Below are positions 17,599-26,182 of a stretch of DNA of 64,000 bases, one piece after another. Position 1 is the stretch's first letter, and every line of letters starts with the position of its first letter. Origin of the DNA: an uncultured Streptomyces sp. (GTDB taxonomy: Bacteria > Actinomycetota > Actinomycetes > Streptomycetales > Streptomycetaceae); contig NZ_CANLBS010000012.1 of NCBI RefSeq assembly GCF_947488945.1, forward strand, positions 124,001 through 188,000, given 5' to 3'. Made by a program: the position numbers and the translations under genes. The notes beneath the pieces were generated by a model. It was not told where the DNA came from. It saw only the letters and a program-made list of their open reading frames with translations, and searched no databases.

Positions 17599-17868
17599 GT
17601 GGATCCCTCCGAGCCCCTCCCCGGCCTGCTGCCCGAATCCGCCGGCTCCGGCACCCGCGGGCCCGACGGCTCCGGCGCGGACGCCGGAGGCGACGACCCC
17701 GCGGGCCGTCGCCTCGTCCGCTGCCGGCTGTGCGGCCGCCCGCTCACCGGGACGGACTCCCGACGGGCCGGTCTCGGCCCGTCCTGCGACGCCAAACTGC
17801 ACCCCGCGCCGCCGGAGGTCAGGACCCGCCGCCGGGAGGCGGACCAGGAGCCGCTGCCCGGACTCTGA
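17599..17868 (+). CDS. Small Cys-motif protein, DUF6011-like
   Basis: An 89-residue protein with a disordered, acidic first half and a small putative metal-binding module: CRLCGRPL at residues 42-49 and GLGPSCDAKL about 15 residues later. This C-x2-C...G-x-G-x2-C pattern is typical of DUF6011 proteins, which are common in actinobacteria and their phages and have no known role. The start is a GTG with GAGAAG eight bases before it. It ends 16 bases from the convergent thioesterase gene. Confidence 0.7.
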   Translation: MDPSEPLPGLLPESAGSGTRGPDGSGADAGGDDPAGRRLVRCRLCGRPLTGTDSRRAGLGPSCDAKLHPAPPEVRTRRREADQEPLPGL

Positions 17869-17884
17869 CCGGCCCCGTGCGCGG

Positions 17885-18757
17885 CTACGCCTCCAGCCTC
17901 CGGAAGAGCCCTTCCTGCACCACGGAGACCAGCAGATTGCCCTCGCGGTCGTAGATCCGGCCGCGTGCCAGTCCCCGGCCGCCCGTCGCGATCGGCGACT
18001 CCTGGTCGTACAGGAACCACTCGTCGGCCCGGAACGGCCGGTGGAACCACATCGCGTGGTCCAGGGACGCCATGTCGAAGCCGCGCGGCCCCCACAGCGG
18101 CTCCACCGGGATGCGCACCGCGTCCAGCAGCGTCATGTCGCTCGCGTACGTCAGCGCGCAGGTGTGCACCAGCGGGTCGTCGCCGAGCGGGCCGACCGCC
18201 CGCATCCACACCGCGCTGCGCGGATCGGCGTCCCGGAGCTCGTCGGCGGTCCAGCGCAGCCGGTCCACGTACCGGATGTCGAACGGCTGGCGGCGGGCCA
18301 TCCGCTCCAGGGCGTCCGGCAGCCCGCCGAGGTGGCTGCGGACCTCCTCGGCCACCGTCGGCAGCTCCTCCGGGTCCGGCACGATCCGGGCCGGCGGCAA
18401 CTGGTGCTCGAAGCCGGCCTCCTCGGGCCGGTGGAAGGACGCCGTCAGGTTGAAGATCGTCCGTCCCTGCTGCACCGCGGTGACCCGGCGCGTGGTGAAC
18501 GAGCGCCCGTCGCGCACCCGCTCCACCTGATACACGATCGGCACGCCGGGACGGCCCGGCCGCAGGAAGTACGCGTGCAGGGAGTGCACGGGGCGGTCCC
18601 CGTCGGTGGTCCGGCCCGCGGCGACCAGCGCCTGGCCCGCGACCTGGCCACCGAAGACCCTTTGCAGGGACTCGTCGGGGGACCGGCCCCGGAAGATGTT
18701 GACCTCGATCCGCTCCAGGTCGAGAAGGTCGACCAGGCTCTCGGCGGGGTTCGTCAT
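17885..18757 (-). CDS. tesB: Acyl-CoA thioesterase II (TesB)
   Basis: Double hot-dog thioesterase that hydrolyses medium- and long-chain acyl-CoA to free acids. The 290 residues show the N-terminal half with FGGQVAGQALVAAGRT and HSLHAYFLRPG. The second half has ASDMTLLD, LDHAMWFHRPFRADEW and VVQEGLFR, which place the Asp, Thr/Ser-region and Gln catalytic residues of TesB. The start at 18757 follows GGAGA at normal distance; a longer frame to 18802 overlaps the spacer. The helicase gene ends 50 bases upstream on the same strand, so they may be co-transcribed. Confidence 0.94.
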   Translation of the reverse strand: MTNPAESLVDLLDLERIEVNIFRGRSPDESLQRVFGGQVAGQALVAAGRTTDGDRPVHSLHAYFLRPGRPGVPIVYQVERVRDGRSFTTRRVTAVQQGRTIFNLTASFHRPEEAGFEHQLPPARIVPDPEELPTVAEEVRSHLGGLPDALERMARRQPFDIRYVDRLRWTADELRDADPRSAVWMRAVGPLGDDPLVHTCALTYASDMTLLDAVRIPVEPLWGPRGFDMASLDHAMWFHRPFRADEWFLYDQESPIATGGRGLARGRIYDREGNLLVSVVQEGLFRRLEA

Positions 18758-18806
18758 GCGGTTCTTCTCCACTCTCGCCACCCGGGCGCCGGCACGGCGC
18801 ACGGGC

Positions 18807-21320
18807 TCACAGCTGACCCACGGACGTGACGCGGACGACGGCGCGGCCTTCTTCGTCGGAGGCCGCGAGGTCCACCTCGGCGCGGATGCCCCAGTCGTGG
18901 TCGCCCTGCGGGTCGGCGAAAGCCTGCCACACCCGCCACACCCCGTGCGCGGGGTCCTCGTCGATCTTCAGCAGCTTCGGGCCGCGCGCGTCCGGGCCGG
19001 TGCCCAGCTCCTCGTGCGCGTCCCAGTACGCGTCCATCGCCTCGCCCCAGGCGTCCTCGTCCCAGCCGGACTCGCCGTCCAGTTCGCCCAGCTCCCGCAC
19101 CCGGTCCAGCGCCGCCAGCTCCACCCGCCGGAACATCGCGTTGCGCACCAGCACCCGGAACGCCCGGCCGTTCGCGGTGACCGGCTTGACCTCGTCGGCC
19201 CGCTCCTGCGCCTGCTCGGCGGTCTCCACCTCCGGGTTGGCGAGCTGCTCCCACTCGTCGAGCAGGCTGGAGTCGACCTGCCGCACCATCTCGCCCAGCC
19301 AGGCGATCAGGTCCTCCAGGTCCTCCGACTTCAGGTCGTCGGGGATGGTGTGCTCCAGTGCCTTGTAGGCGCTCGCCAGATACCGCAGCACGATGCCCTC
19401 GGTGCGGGCCAGTTCGTAGTGCGACGTGAACTCCGTGAACGTCATGGCCCGTTCGTACATGTCGCGGATCACGGACTTCGGCGACACCGGGTGGTCGCCC
19501 ACCCACGGGTGGCTCTTGCGGTACACCTCGTAGGCGTGCCACAGCAGTTCGTCCAGCGGCTTGGGGTACGTCACCTCCTGGAGCCGCTCCATGCGCTCCT
19601 CGTACTCCATCCCGTCGGCCTTCATCTGCCCGATCGCCTCGCCGCGCGCCTTGTTCTGCTGCGCGGCGAGGATCTGGCGGGGATCGTCCAGCGTCGACTC
19701 GACGACGGAGACCATGTCCAGCGCGTACGAGGGGGATTCGGTGTCCAGCAGGTCGAACGCCGCCAGCGCGAACGTCGAGAGGGGCTGGTTCAGCGCGAAG
19801 TTCTGCTGGAGGTCGACGGTGAGCCGCACGATGCGGCCTTCCGCGTCGGGCTCGTCCAGCCGCTCCACCACGCCGCCGTCGATCAGCGAACGGTAGATGG
19901 CGAGCGCCCTGCGGATGTGCCGCAACTGCGCCTTGCGCGGCTCGTGGTTGTCCTCCAGCAGGTGGCGCATCGCGTCGAACGCGTTGCCGGGCCGGGCGAT
20001 CACCGACAGCAGCATGGTGTGGGTGACCTTGAAGCGCGAGGTGAGCGGCTCCGGATCGGACTGGATCAGCTTGTCGAACGTCGTCTCCGACCAGGCCACG
20101 AACCCCTCGGGCGCCTTCTTGCGGACGACCTTGCGCTTCTTCTTCGGGTCGTCGCCCGCCTTCTTGACGGCCTTCTCGTTCTCGATCACGTGCTCCGGCG
20201 CCTGCGCCACCACGAACCCGGCGGTGTCGAAGCCCGCCCGCCCCGCCCGCCCCGCGATCTGGTGGAACTCGCGGGCCCGCAGCGTCCGCACCCGCGTGCC
20301 GTCGTACTTGGTCAGCGCGGTGAACAGCACCGTGCGGATGGGCACGTTGACGCCCACGCCGAGCGTGTCCGTACCGCAGATGACCTTCAGCAGCCCCGCC
20401 TGCGCCAGCTTCTCCACCAGACGGCGGTACTTGGGCAGCATGCCCGCGTGGTGCACCCCGATCCCGTGCCGCACGTAACGCGACAGGTTCTGGCCGAACT
20501 TGGTGGTGAAGCGGAAGTTGCCGATGAGATCGGCGATCTTCTCCTTCTCCTCCTTGGTGCACATGTTGATGCTCATCAGCGACTGCGCCCGCTCGACCGC
20601 CGCGGCCTGGGTGAAGTGCACGATGTAGACGGGGTACTGCCGGGTGTCCAGCAGCTCCGTCAGCGTTTCGGTGATCGGCGTCAGCCGGTACTCGTAGCTG
20701 AGCGGCACCGGCCGGGTCGCCGAGCGCACCACGGACGTCGGCCGTCCGGTGCGCCGGGTCAGGTCCTTCTCGAACATCGAGACGTCACCGAGCGTGGCCG
20801 ACATCAGCACGAACTGTGCCTGCGGCAGCTCCAGCAGCGGGATCTGCCACGCCCAGCCGCGGTCGTACTCGGCGTAGAAGTGGAACTCGTCCATCACGAC
20901 CTGGCCGATGTCGGCGTACTTCCCGTCGCGCAGGGCGATGGACGCCAGCACCTCGGCGGTGCAGCAGATCACCGGAGCGTCCGCGTTGACGGAGGCGTCG
21001 CCGGTGAGCATCCCGACGTTCTCCGTGCCGAAGAGCTTGCACAGGTCGAAGAACTTCTCCGAGACCAGCGCCTTGATCGGCGCGGTGTAGAAGGTGACCT
21101 TGTCCTGCGCCAGCGCCGCGAAGTGCGCACCCGCCGCGACCAGGCTCTTGCCCGAGCCGGTGGGGGTGGACAGGATCACGTTCGCCCCCGAGACCACCTC
21201 GATCAGCGCCTCCTCCTGAGCGGGGTAGAGGGCGATGCCCTGACTTTCCGTCCACGAGGAGAAGGCCTCGAAGAGGGCGTCCGGGTCGGCGGTCGCGGGG
21301 AGCTGATCGATGAGTGTCAC
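18807..21320 (-). CDS. DEAD/DEAH-box RNA helicase with DUF3516 C-terminal domain
   Basis: Large ATP-dependent helicase of 837 residues, related to the Ski2/Mtr4 group. Motif I is STPTGSGKS, motif Ia-like FYTAPIKALVSEK, motif II appears as VMDEFHFY (DEFH), motif III is MSATLGD, and motif VI QIAGRAGRAG. The C-terminal third (to VTSVGQL) is the DUF3516 type that defines this actinobacterial family. It probably remodels RNA, though the family's substrate is not settled. I chose the GTG at 21320, where family members begin (TLIDQLPATADPDALF); in-frame starts extend to 21398. Confidence 0.9.
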   Translation of the reverse strand: MTLIDQLPATADPDALFEAFSSWTESQGIALYPAQEEALIEVVSGANVILSTPTGSGKSLVAAGAHFAALAQDKVTFYTAPIKALVSEKFFDLCKLFGTENVGMLTGDASVNADAPVICCTAEVLASIALRDGKYADIGQVVMDEFHFYAEYDRGWAWQIPLLELPQAQFVLMSATLGDVSMFEKDLTRRTGRPTSVVRSATRPVPLSYEYRLTPITETLTELLDTRQYPVYIVHFTQAAAVERAQSLMSINMCTKEEKEKIADLIGNFRFTTKFGQNLSRYVRHGIGVHHAGMLPKYRRLVEKLAQAGLLKVICGTDTLGVGVNVPIRTVLFTALTKYDGTRVRTLRAREFHQIAGRAGRAGFDTAGFVVAQAPEHVIENEKAVKKAGDDPKKKRKVVRKKAPEGFVAWSETTFDKLIQSDPEPLTSRFKVTHTMLLSVIARPGNAFDAMRHLLEDNHEPRKAQLRHIRRALAIYRSLIDGGVVERLDEPDAEGRIVRLTVDLQQNFALNQPLSTFALAAFDLLDTESPSYALDMVSVVESTLDDPRQILAAQQNKARGEAIGQMKADGMEYEERMERLQEVTYPKPLDELLWHAYEVYRKSHPWVGDHPVSPKSVIRDMYERAMTFTEFTSHYELARTEGIVLRYLASAYKALEHTIPDDLKSEDLEDLIAWLGEMVRQVDSSLLDEWEQLANPEVETAEQAQERADEVKPVTANGRAFRVLVRNAMFRRVELAALDRVRELGELDGESGWDEDAWGEAMDAYWDAHEELGTGPDARGPKLLKIDEDPAHGVWRVWQAFADPQGDHDWGIRAEVDLAASDEEGRAVVRVTSVGQL

Positions 21321-21457
21321 GTCCCCATCTTGCCTGGCTTCCGTCCGGATGAGGGAACCGGACCGGGCGACGAAGATCATGGAGGATACGCTTCCCACTC
21401 AACTCGGCCACGTCACCGCGACGGTGGCCGTCACACGTGTATGGGGGCGGATCGACC

Positions 21458-22249
21458 ATGATGGGACCAGCGCACTCTCTCTCCGGGGCCGCGGCCTGGC
21501 TCGGGGTCGGAGCGGCGGCCGCGGCCGCCGGCCACACGATGCCGTGGCCGGTGCTCGTCGTCGGGGCGCTGATCTGCGCGGGCGCCGCGCTCGCCCCCGA
21601 CCTCGACCACAAGTCGGCGACCATCTCGCGCGCCTTCGGACCCGTGTCCAAGGGGGTCTGCGAGGTCGTCGACAAGCTCTCCTACGCCGTCTACAAGGCC
21701 ACCCGGTCCTCCGCCGACCCGCGGCGCAACGGCGGCCACCGCACCCTCACCCACACCTGGCTGTGGGCCGTCCTCACCGGCGGCGCCGCCTCGCTGGCGG
21801 CGATCTGGGGAGGACGCTGGGCGGTCCTGGCGATCCTCTTCGTCCACTTGGTCCTCGCCGTGGAGGGCCTGCTCTGGCGGGCCGCGCGCGTCTCCAGCGA
21901 CGTCCTCGTCTGGTTGCTCGGCGCCACCAGCGCCTGGATTCTGGCCGGCGTCCTCGACAAGCCGGGACAGGGCTCGGGCTGGCTCTTCGACGCCCCCGGC
22001 CAGGAGTACCTCTGGCTGGGCCTGCCCATCGTGCTGGGTGCCCTGGTGCACGACATCGGGGACGCGCTGACCGTCTCCGGCTGCCCGATCCTGTGGCCGC
22101 TGCCGATCGCCCGCAAACGGTGGTACCCGCTCGGACCGCCCAAGTTCATGCGGTTCCGGGCCGGCGCCTGGGTCGAGATCAAGGTACTGATGCCGCTGTT
22201 CATGCTGCTCGGAGGGGTGGGGGCGGCGGCGGCCCTCAACGTGATCTGA
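21458..22249 (+). CDS. Membrane-bound metal-dependent hydrolase, YdjM/DUF457 family
   Basis: A 263-residue polytopic membrane protein. Conserved polar clusters characteristic of the family are seen: GPAHSLSG at the start, LAPDLDHKSAT after the first helices, GGHRTLTHTW in mid-protein and ALVHDIGDALT near the end. These His and Asp residues are thought to bind a metal. The family (LexA-induced YdjM in E. coli) has no firm reaction assigned. GGGGGCGG lies seven bases before the ATG at 21458, preferred over an in-frame GTG at 21437. It is divergent from the helicase gene. Confidence 0.87.
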   Translation: MMGPAHSLSGAAAWLGVGAAAAAAGHTMPWPVLVVGALICAGAALAPDLDHKSATISRAFGPVSKGVCEVVDKLSYAVYKATRSSADPRRNGGHRTLTHTWLWAVLTGGAASLAAIWGGRWAVLAILFVHLVLAVEGLLWRAARVSSDVLVWLLGATSAWILAGVLDKPGQGSGWLFDAPGQEYLWLGLPIVLGALVHDIGDALTVSGCPILWPLPIARKRWYPLGPPKFMRFRAGAWVEIKVLMPLFMLLGGVGAAAALNVI

Positions 22250-22273
22250 AGCCGGCCACCCGCACGGGGGTCC

Positions 22274-22315
22274 CGCGGCCCCGCCGCCCGGCACGTCCCG
22301 GGCGGCGGGGCCGCG
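22274..22315 (+). terminator. Hairpin terminator
   Basis: Eighteen-base perfect inverted repeat (arms 22274-22291 and 22298-22315, 6-base loop) 25 bases after the stop of the YdjM-like gene and 20 bases before the ligase ATG. It separates two genes on the same strand. Confidence 0.7.
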
Positions 22316-22334
22316 GCCGTAGCACCATGGGCGC

Positions 22335-23870
22335 ATGCTGCTGATCCGGCTCGCACAGGTCTCCCTCGACGTCGCCGCCACCTCCGCCCGCACCCGCAAG
22401 ACGGCCCTGCTCGCCGGACTGTTCCGGGACGCGGAACCCGACGACGTGCCGATCGCCATCCCGTACCTGGCCGGCCGACTGCCGCAGGGACGCCTCGGCA
22501 TCGGCTGGAGCACCGTCGGCGACCCGGTCCCGCCCGCCGCCGGGCCCAGCCTCACCGTGGCCGGCACCGACGCCGAGCTGACCGCGATCGGCGCACTCTC
22601 CGGCCCCGGCTCCCAGACCGCGCGCAAGCAGCGGATGCGGGCCCTGCTCGCCCTGGCCACCGCCGACGAGCAGCGCTTCCTGCGGGCCCTGCTCGTCGGC
22701 GAACTGCGGCAGGGCGCCCTCGACGCCCTCGCCACCGACGCCCTCGCCCTGGCCGCCGGCGCCCCGCCCGCCGACGTCCGCCGGGCGGTGATGCTCGCCG
22801 GGTCGCTGCCCGCCGTGGCCCGGACCCTGCTGGCCGACGGACCGGACGCACTGGCCGCCTTCGTCCTCACGGCGGGCACCCCCGTCCACCCGATGCTGGC
22901 CCGCTCGGCACCGTCCGTCGGGGCGGCCCTGGACGAGTTGGGGCCGTGCGCCGTCGAGGAGAAGCTCGACGGCATCCGCGTCCAGGTCCACCGCGACGCC
23001 ACCGGGGTACGCGTCCACACCCGCACCCTCGACGACATCACCGCCCGGCTGCCCGAGCTCGTCGAGGCCGTCGCGCGCTTCCCGGGCGAGCGGTTCATCC
23101 TGGACGGCGAGGCCATCGCGCTGGACGCCGACGGCCGCCCCCGCCCCTTCCAGGAGACCGCGGCCCGGATCGGCTCCCGCCTGGACGTGGCAGGCGCGGC
23201 GGCCACCCTGCCGGTGGTGCCCGTCTTCTTCGACGCGCTGCTCGTCGACGGCGAGGAACTGCTCGACCGCCCCTTCGCCGAACGGCACGCGGCCCTGGCC
23301 CGGCTGGTCCCCGAAGCGATGCGGGTCCGCCGCACTCTCGTCCCCGACCCGGCCGACCCGGCGGCGCGGGAGAGCGCCGACGCGTTCCTCGCCACCACCC
23401 TGGAACGCGGCCACGAGGGTGTCGTGGTCAAGGGACTCGACGGCCCGTACACGGCGGGCCGTCGCGGCGCGTCCTGGCGGAAGGTCAAGCCGGTGCACAC
23501 CCTCGACCTGGTGGTGCTCGCCGCCGAGTGGGGCCACGGCAGACGCACCGGGAAGCTCTCCAACCTCCATCTCGGCGCGCGCCGCCCGGACGGCACCTTC
23601 GCCATGCTCGGCAAGACCTTCAAGGGACTCACCGACGCGATGCTCGCCGAGCAGACGACACGCCTGCTCGCACTCGCCACCGACGACGACGGCCACGTGG
23701 TGCACGTCCGCCCCGAACTGGTCGTGGAGATCGCCTACGACGGGTTGCAGCGCTCCACCCGCTACCCGGCCGGGGTCACCCTGAGGTTCGCGCGGGTACT
23801 CCGCCATCGCCCCGACAAGACGCCGGACGAGGCCGACACCGTGGAGACGGTCCTCTCCCGGCAGACCTGA
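22335..23870 (+). CDS. ATP-dependent DNA ligase, LigB type
   Basis: Seals DNA nicks using ATP. The 511 residues contain an N-terminal DNA-binding domain and the nucleotidyltransferase motif I EEKLDGIRVQVHR with the adenylated Lys210. Motif III is around FILDGEAIAL, motif IV near HEGVVVKGL and motif V SWRKVKPV. An OB-fold domain follows (HVRPELVVEIAYDGLQ). Size and domain order match mycobacterial LigB, an archaeal/eukaryal-like replicative-type ligase with no known essential role. No Ku or primase gene is adjacent, so it is not the LigD end-joining system. The ATG at 22335 has no good ribosome binding site. Confidence 0.93.
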   Translation: MLLIRLAQVSLDVAATSARTRKTALLAGLFRDAEPDDVPIAIPYLAGRLPQGRLGIGWSTVGDPVPPAAGPSLTVAGTDAELTAIGALSGPGSQTARKQRMRALLALATADEQRFLRALLVGELRQGALDALATDALALAAGAPPADVRRAVMLAGSLPAVARTLLADGPDALAAFVLTAGTPVHPMLARSAPSVGAALDELGPCAVEEKLDGIRVQVHRDATGVRVHTRTLDDITARLPELVEAVARFPGERFILDGEAIALDADGRPRPFQETAARIGSRLDVAGAAATLPVVPVFFDALLVDGEELLDRPFAERHAALARLVPEAMRVRRTLVPDPADPAARESADAFLATTLERGHEGVVVKGLDGPYTAGRRGASWRKVKPVHTLDLVVLAAEWGHGRRTGKLSNLHLGARRPDGTFAMLGKTFKGLTDAMLAEQTTRLLALATDDDGHVVHVRPELVVEIAYDGLQRSTRYPAGVTLRFARVLRHRPDKTPDEADTVETVLSRQT

Positions 23871-23950
23871 AGCGCTGCGGGCACGGGACAGGAAGGGACG
23901 GGAAGCGGGGGAGGACGGGACGGGACGCGGAGGAGCGGCGTACGCACCAC

Positions 23951-23985
23951 GGCCGGGCGGGACCGGGGAACGGTCCCGCCCGGCC
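23951..23985. terminator. Bidirectional hairpin terminator
   Basis: Fifteen-base perfect inverted repeat (arms 23951-23965 and 23971-23985, 5-base loop) between the convergent ligase and NADH dehydrogenase genes. Confidence 0.75.
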
Positions 23986-24010
23986 GGGCGGATCGGCGGC
24001 GGCGCCCGGC

Positions 24011-25372
24011 TCAGTGGCCGAGCGTCACCGAGGCGGTGTGCTCCCGCACCTGCTCGGGCGTCAGGTACGCGTCCGAGTACTCGAAGTCCTTCAGCGTGGC
24101 GGGCTTGCGGGCCTGGAAACCGGTCCGCACGAAGTCGTCGCCGGCGACCGCGTTCAGCAGCCAGTTGGTCATCACCCGCGTCTTCGCCACCCCGGTCCGC
24201 AGCGCCGACCAGTGGTAGCCGCGCGCCACCGCCTGGGCGGGCACGCCCTTCAGCTCGATGCCCAGCGGCTTCGACACGGCGTCCGCGCCACCGAGGTCCA
24301 CCACCAGGCCGAGGTCCTTGTGGACGTACGGCCGCAGCGGCTGGTGGCGCAGGGCCGCCAGCACGTTGTCCGCGGCCACCCGGCCCTGGCGCATGGCGTG
24401 CTGCGCGGTGGGCGGGCAGATCGCCCCGTCGCCCTTGGCGAGGTCCGGCACCGCCGCCACGTCACCGAGCGAGAACACGTTCTCCGCGCCCGGCAGCGTC
24501 AGCTCCGGCGTCACGGCGAGCCGCCCGCGCACCGTCTCGGCGTCCAGCGTCGCGATGAGCGGGCTGGCGGCCACGCCCGCGGTCCAGATGAGCGTGCGGC
24601 ACGGCAGCACCCTTCCGTCGGTGAACTTCACCTGCTCCGGACCGGCTTCGGCGACGGACACTCCCAGCGACACCTCGATGCCTCGCTTGCGCAGCATCTC
24701 CAGCGCGGTCGTGCCGAGCTTGTCGCCGAGTTCGGGCATCAGCTTCGGCGCGATGTCGATGAGGTGCCACTTGATCAGCTTCGGGTCCAGTCGCGGGTAG
24801 TGCTTCACGGCGTTGGTCGTCAGCATCTGGAGACAGGCCGCGGTCTCCGTGCCCGCGTACCCCCCGCCGACCACCACGAACTGAAGCCGGGACGCGCGCT
24901 CGGCCTCGTCCTCACTGGCGTCGGCCAGGTCGAGCTGGGCGATGACGTGGTCGCGGATGTACGCGGCCTCGGCGAGCGTCTTCATGCCGCGCGCGTTCTC
25001 CACCAGGCCCGGGATGTCGAACGTCCGGGTGATGCTGCCGGCCGCGATCACCAGATGGTCGTAGCGCTCGGTGACGATCTCGTCGGTGATCTTGCGGATC
25101 ACCACCGCCTTCGCCCGCGTGTCGATCCCGATGGCGCCGCCCGGCACGATCCGGGTGCGGTGCCGGCGGCTGCGCCGCAACGACACCGCGACCGACTGCG
25201 GCGTGAGCACCCCGGACGCCACCTGCGGCAGCAGCGGCAGATAGAGCTGGTACGAGAACGGGGTGACGAGGGTGATCTCGGCCTCGCCCGGCGTGAGACG
25301 GCGTTCCAGACGGCGTACGCACTCGACCCCGGCGAAGCCGGCGCCGATGACGAGAATCCTGGGTGGTGCCAC
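24011..25372 (-). CDS. ndh: Type II NADH dehydrogenase (NDH-2)
   Basis: Single-subunit, non-proton-pumping NADH:quinone oxidoreductase bound to the inner face of the membrane. The 453 residues hold two Rossmann motifs: ILVIGAGFAGVE near the N-terminus for FAD and FVVVGGGYAGTE around residue 173 for NADH. Family motifs LIWTAGVAASPL and FSLGDVAAVPD follow, and the C-terminal region should form the membrane-associated part. The GTG at 25372 begins APPRILVIG and follows AAGGGA; a longer frame to 25435 adds an unlikely tail. Codon use is typical. Confidence 0.92.
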   Translation of the reverse strand: MAPPRILVIGAGFAGVECVRRLERRLTPGEAEITLVTPFSYQLYLPLLPQVASGVLTPQSVAVSLRRSRRHRTRIVPGGAIGIDTRAKAVVIRKITDEIVTERYDHLVIAAGSITRTFDIPGLVENARGMKTLAEAAYIRDHVIAQLDLADASEDEAERASRLQFVVVGGGYAGTETAACLQMLTTNAVKHYPRLDPKLIKWHLIDIAPKLMPELGDKLGTTALEMLRKRGIEVSLGVSVAEAGPEQVKFTDGRVLPCRTLIWTAGVAASPLIATLDAETVRGRLAVTPELTLPGAENVFSLGDVAAVPDLAKGDGAICPPTAQHAMRQGRVAADNVLAALRHQPLRPYVHKDLGLVVDLGGADAVSKPLGIELKGVPAQAVARGYHWSALRTGVAKTRVMTNWLLNAVAGDDFVRTGFQARKPATLKDFEYSDAYLTPEQVREHTASVTLGH

Positions 25373-25655
25373 GGGTTGTCCCTTCTCAGGCTTACGCGGT
25401 CGTGTCACGCCTGCCCCGAGTTCCGGGCGGGTCACCTCACATCCTCACCGGAAGTTCCGGCACCCGCCTCCCGGAAGGGATCGGGGGACGGCCGGCGGAC
25501 CGGGCGACGCCGGAGGGGACCAGCGGGACCGCGGAATGAGCCGAAACGGTGACTCCCGGCGGCGTCCCACCCGACGAAAGGTTACTCCATGTCATCAACG
25601 CATACACTCCGTGACGAATGGGTGTGATGGTCACGCCCCCACGTACGGAGTACCC

Positions 25656-26084
25656 ATGCGACGCATCACCGCCCGACTCGGCGCCCTCGCCGCCGCCTCA
25701 CTGCTCGCCGTGACGGTCCAGGCCGGGCAGGCCGGAGCCGCCGACGAGGCCGCGTACTTCAAGATGCGGGACATCACGCGCGCCGAGTTCATCGTCAAGA
25801 TCACCACTCCGTCGGCGATCCAGGAAGCCCGCGACATCGTCGCGACCGGGGAGCAGAAGATCGTCATCGGCAGGATCGTCAAGCGCCAGGCGGACTACAA
25901 CCCCCGCTGGAGCTTCCATCTCGACCCCGAGCGCATCCAGTTCGCGGAGGCGGCGATCGAGGTCTGCGACGCCACGACGCCCTACGTCGAGGACCACCTC
26001 GACGAGGCGGGCGGCGCTTTCCTTCCCGGCCTGTACTGGTGCCCCTGGACCGGGCGCCTGACGGAAGAGATCCCCGCGCCGTAG
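25656..26084 (+). CDS. Secreted BP74-like (calmodulin-binding protein-like) domain protein
   Basis: A 142-residue exported protein with a Sec signal peptide (residues 1 to about 29, cut after GAADEA or nearby). The mature part is one compact domain with segments FIVKITTPSAIQEARDIV, WSFHLDPERIQF, IEVCDATTPYVEDHLDEAGG and FLPGLYWCPW. This pattern matches a small family named after the Dictyostelium calmodulin-binding protein BP74. The two cysteines probably form a disulfide. In Streptomyces the family has no known function, and calmodulin binding should not be assumed. CGGAG lies five bases before the ATG. Confidence 0.8.
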   Translation: MRRITARLGALAAASLLAVTVQAGQAGAADEAAYFKMRDITRAEFIVKITTPSAIQEARDIVATGEQKIVIGRIVKRQADYNPRWSFHLDPERIQFAEAAIEVCDATTPYVEDHLDEAGGAFLPGLYWCPWTGRLTEEIPAP

Positions 26085-26125
26085 GGCTTCCCCCGCGTTG
26101 CGGGACTGCCGAGGGAACTGCGGCG

Positions 26126-26173
26126 CCGCTCCGGCCGGTCGCCACGGACATCCGTGGCGACCGGCCGGAGCGG
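26126..26173. terminator. Very long bidirectional hairpin terminator
   Basis: Twenty-two-base perfect inverted repeat (arms 26126-26147 and 26152-26173, 4-base loop) between the convergent BP74-like and ABC exporter genes. It is the longest perfect hairpin I found in the window. Confidence 0.85.
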
Positions 26174-26182
26174 GCCCCGTGG

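Noticed and set aside
18606..21461. A 951-codon open frame opposite the DUF3516 helicase
   Set aside because: It is the high-GC mirror of a well-supported gene on the other strand; it is rich in Arg, Gly, Val and His with no domain motif and no ribosome binding site.
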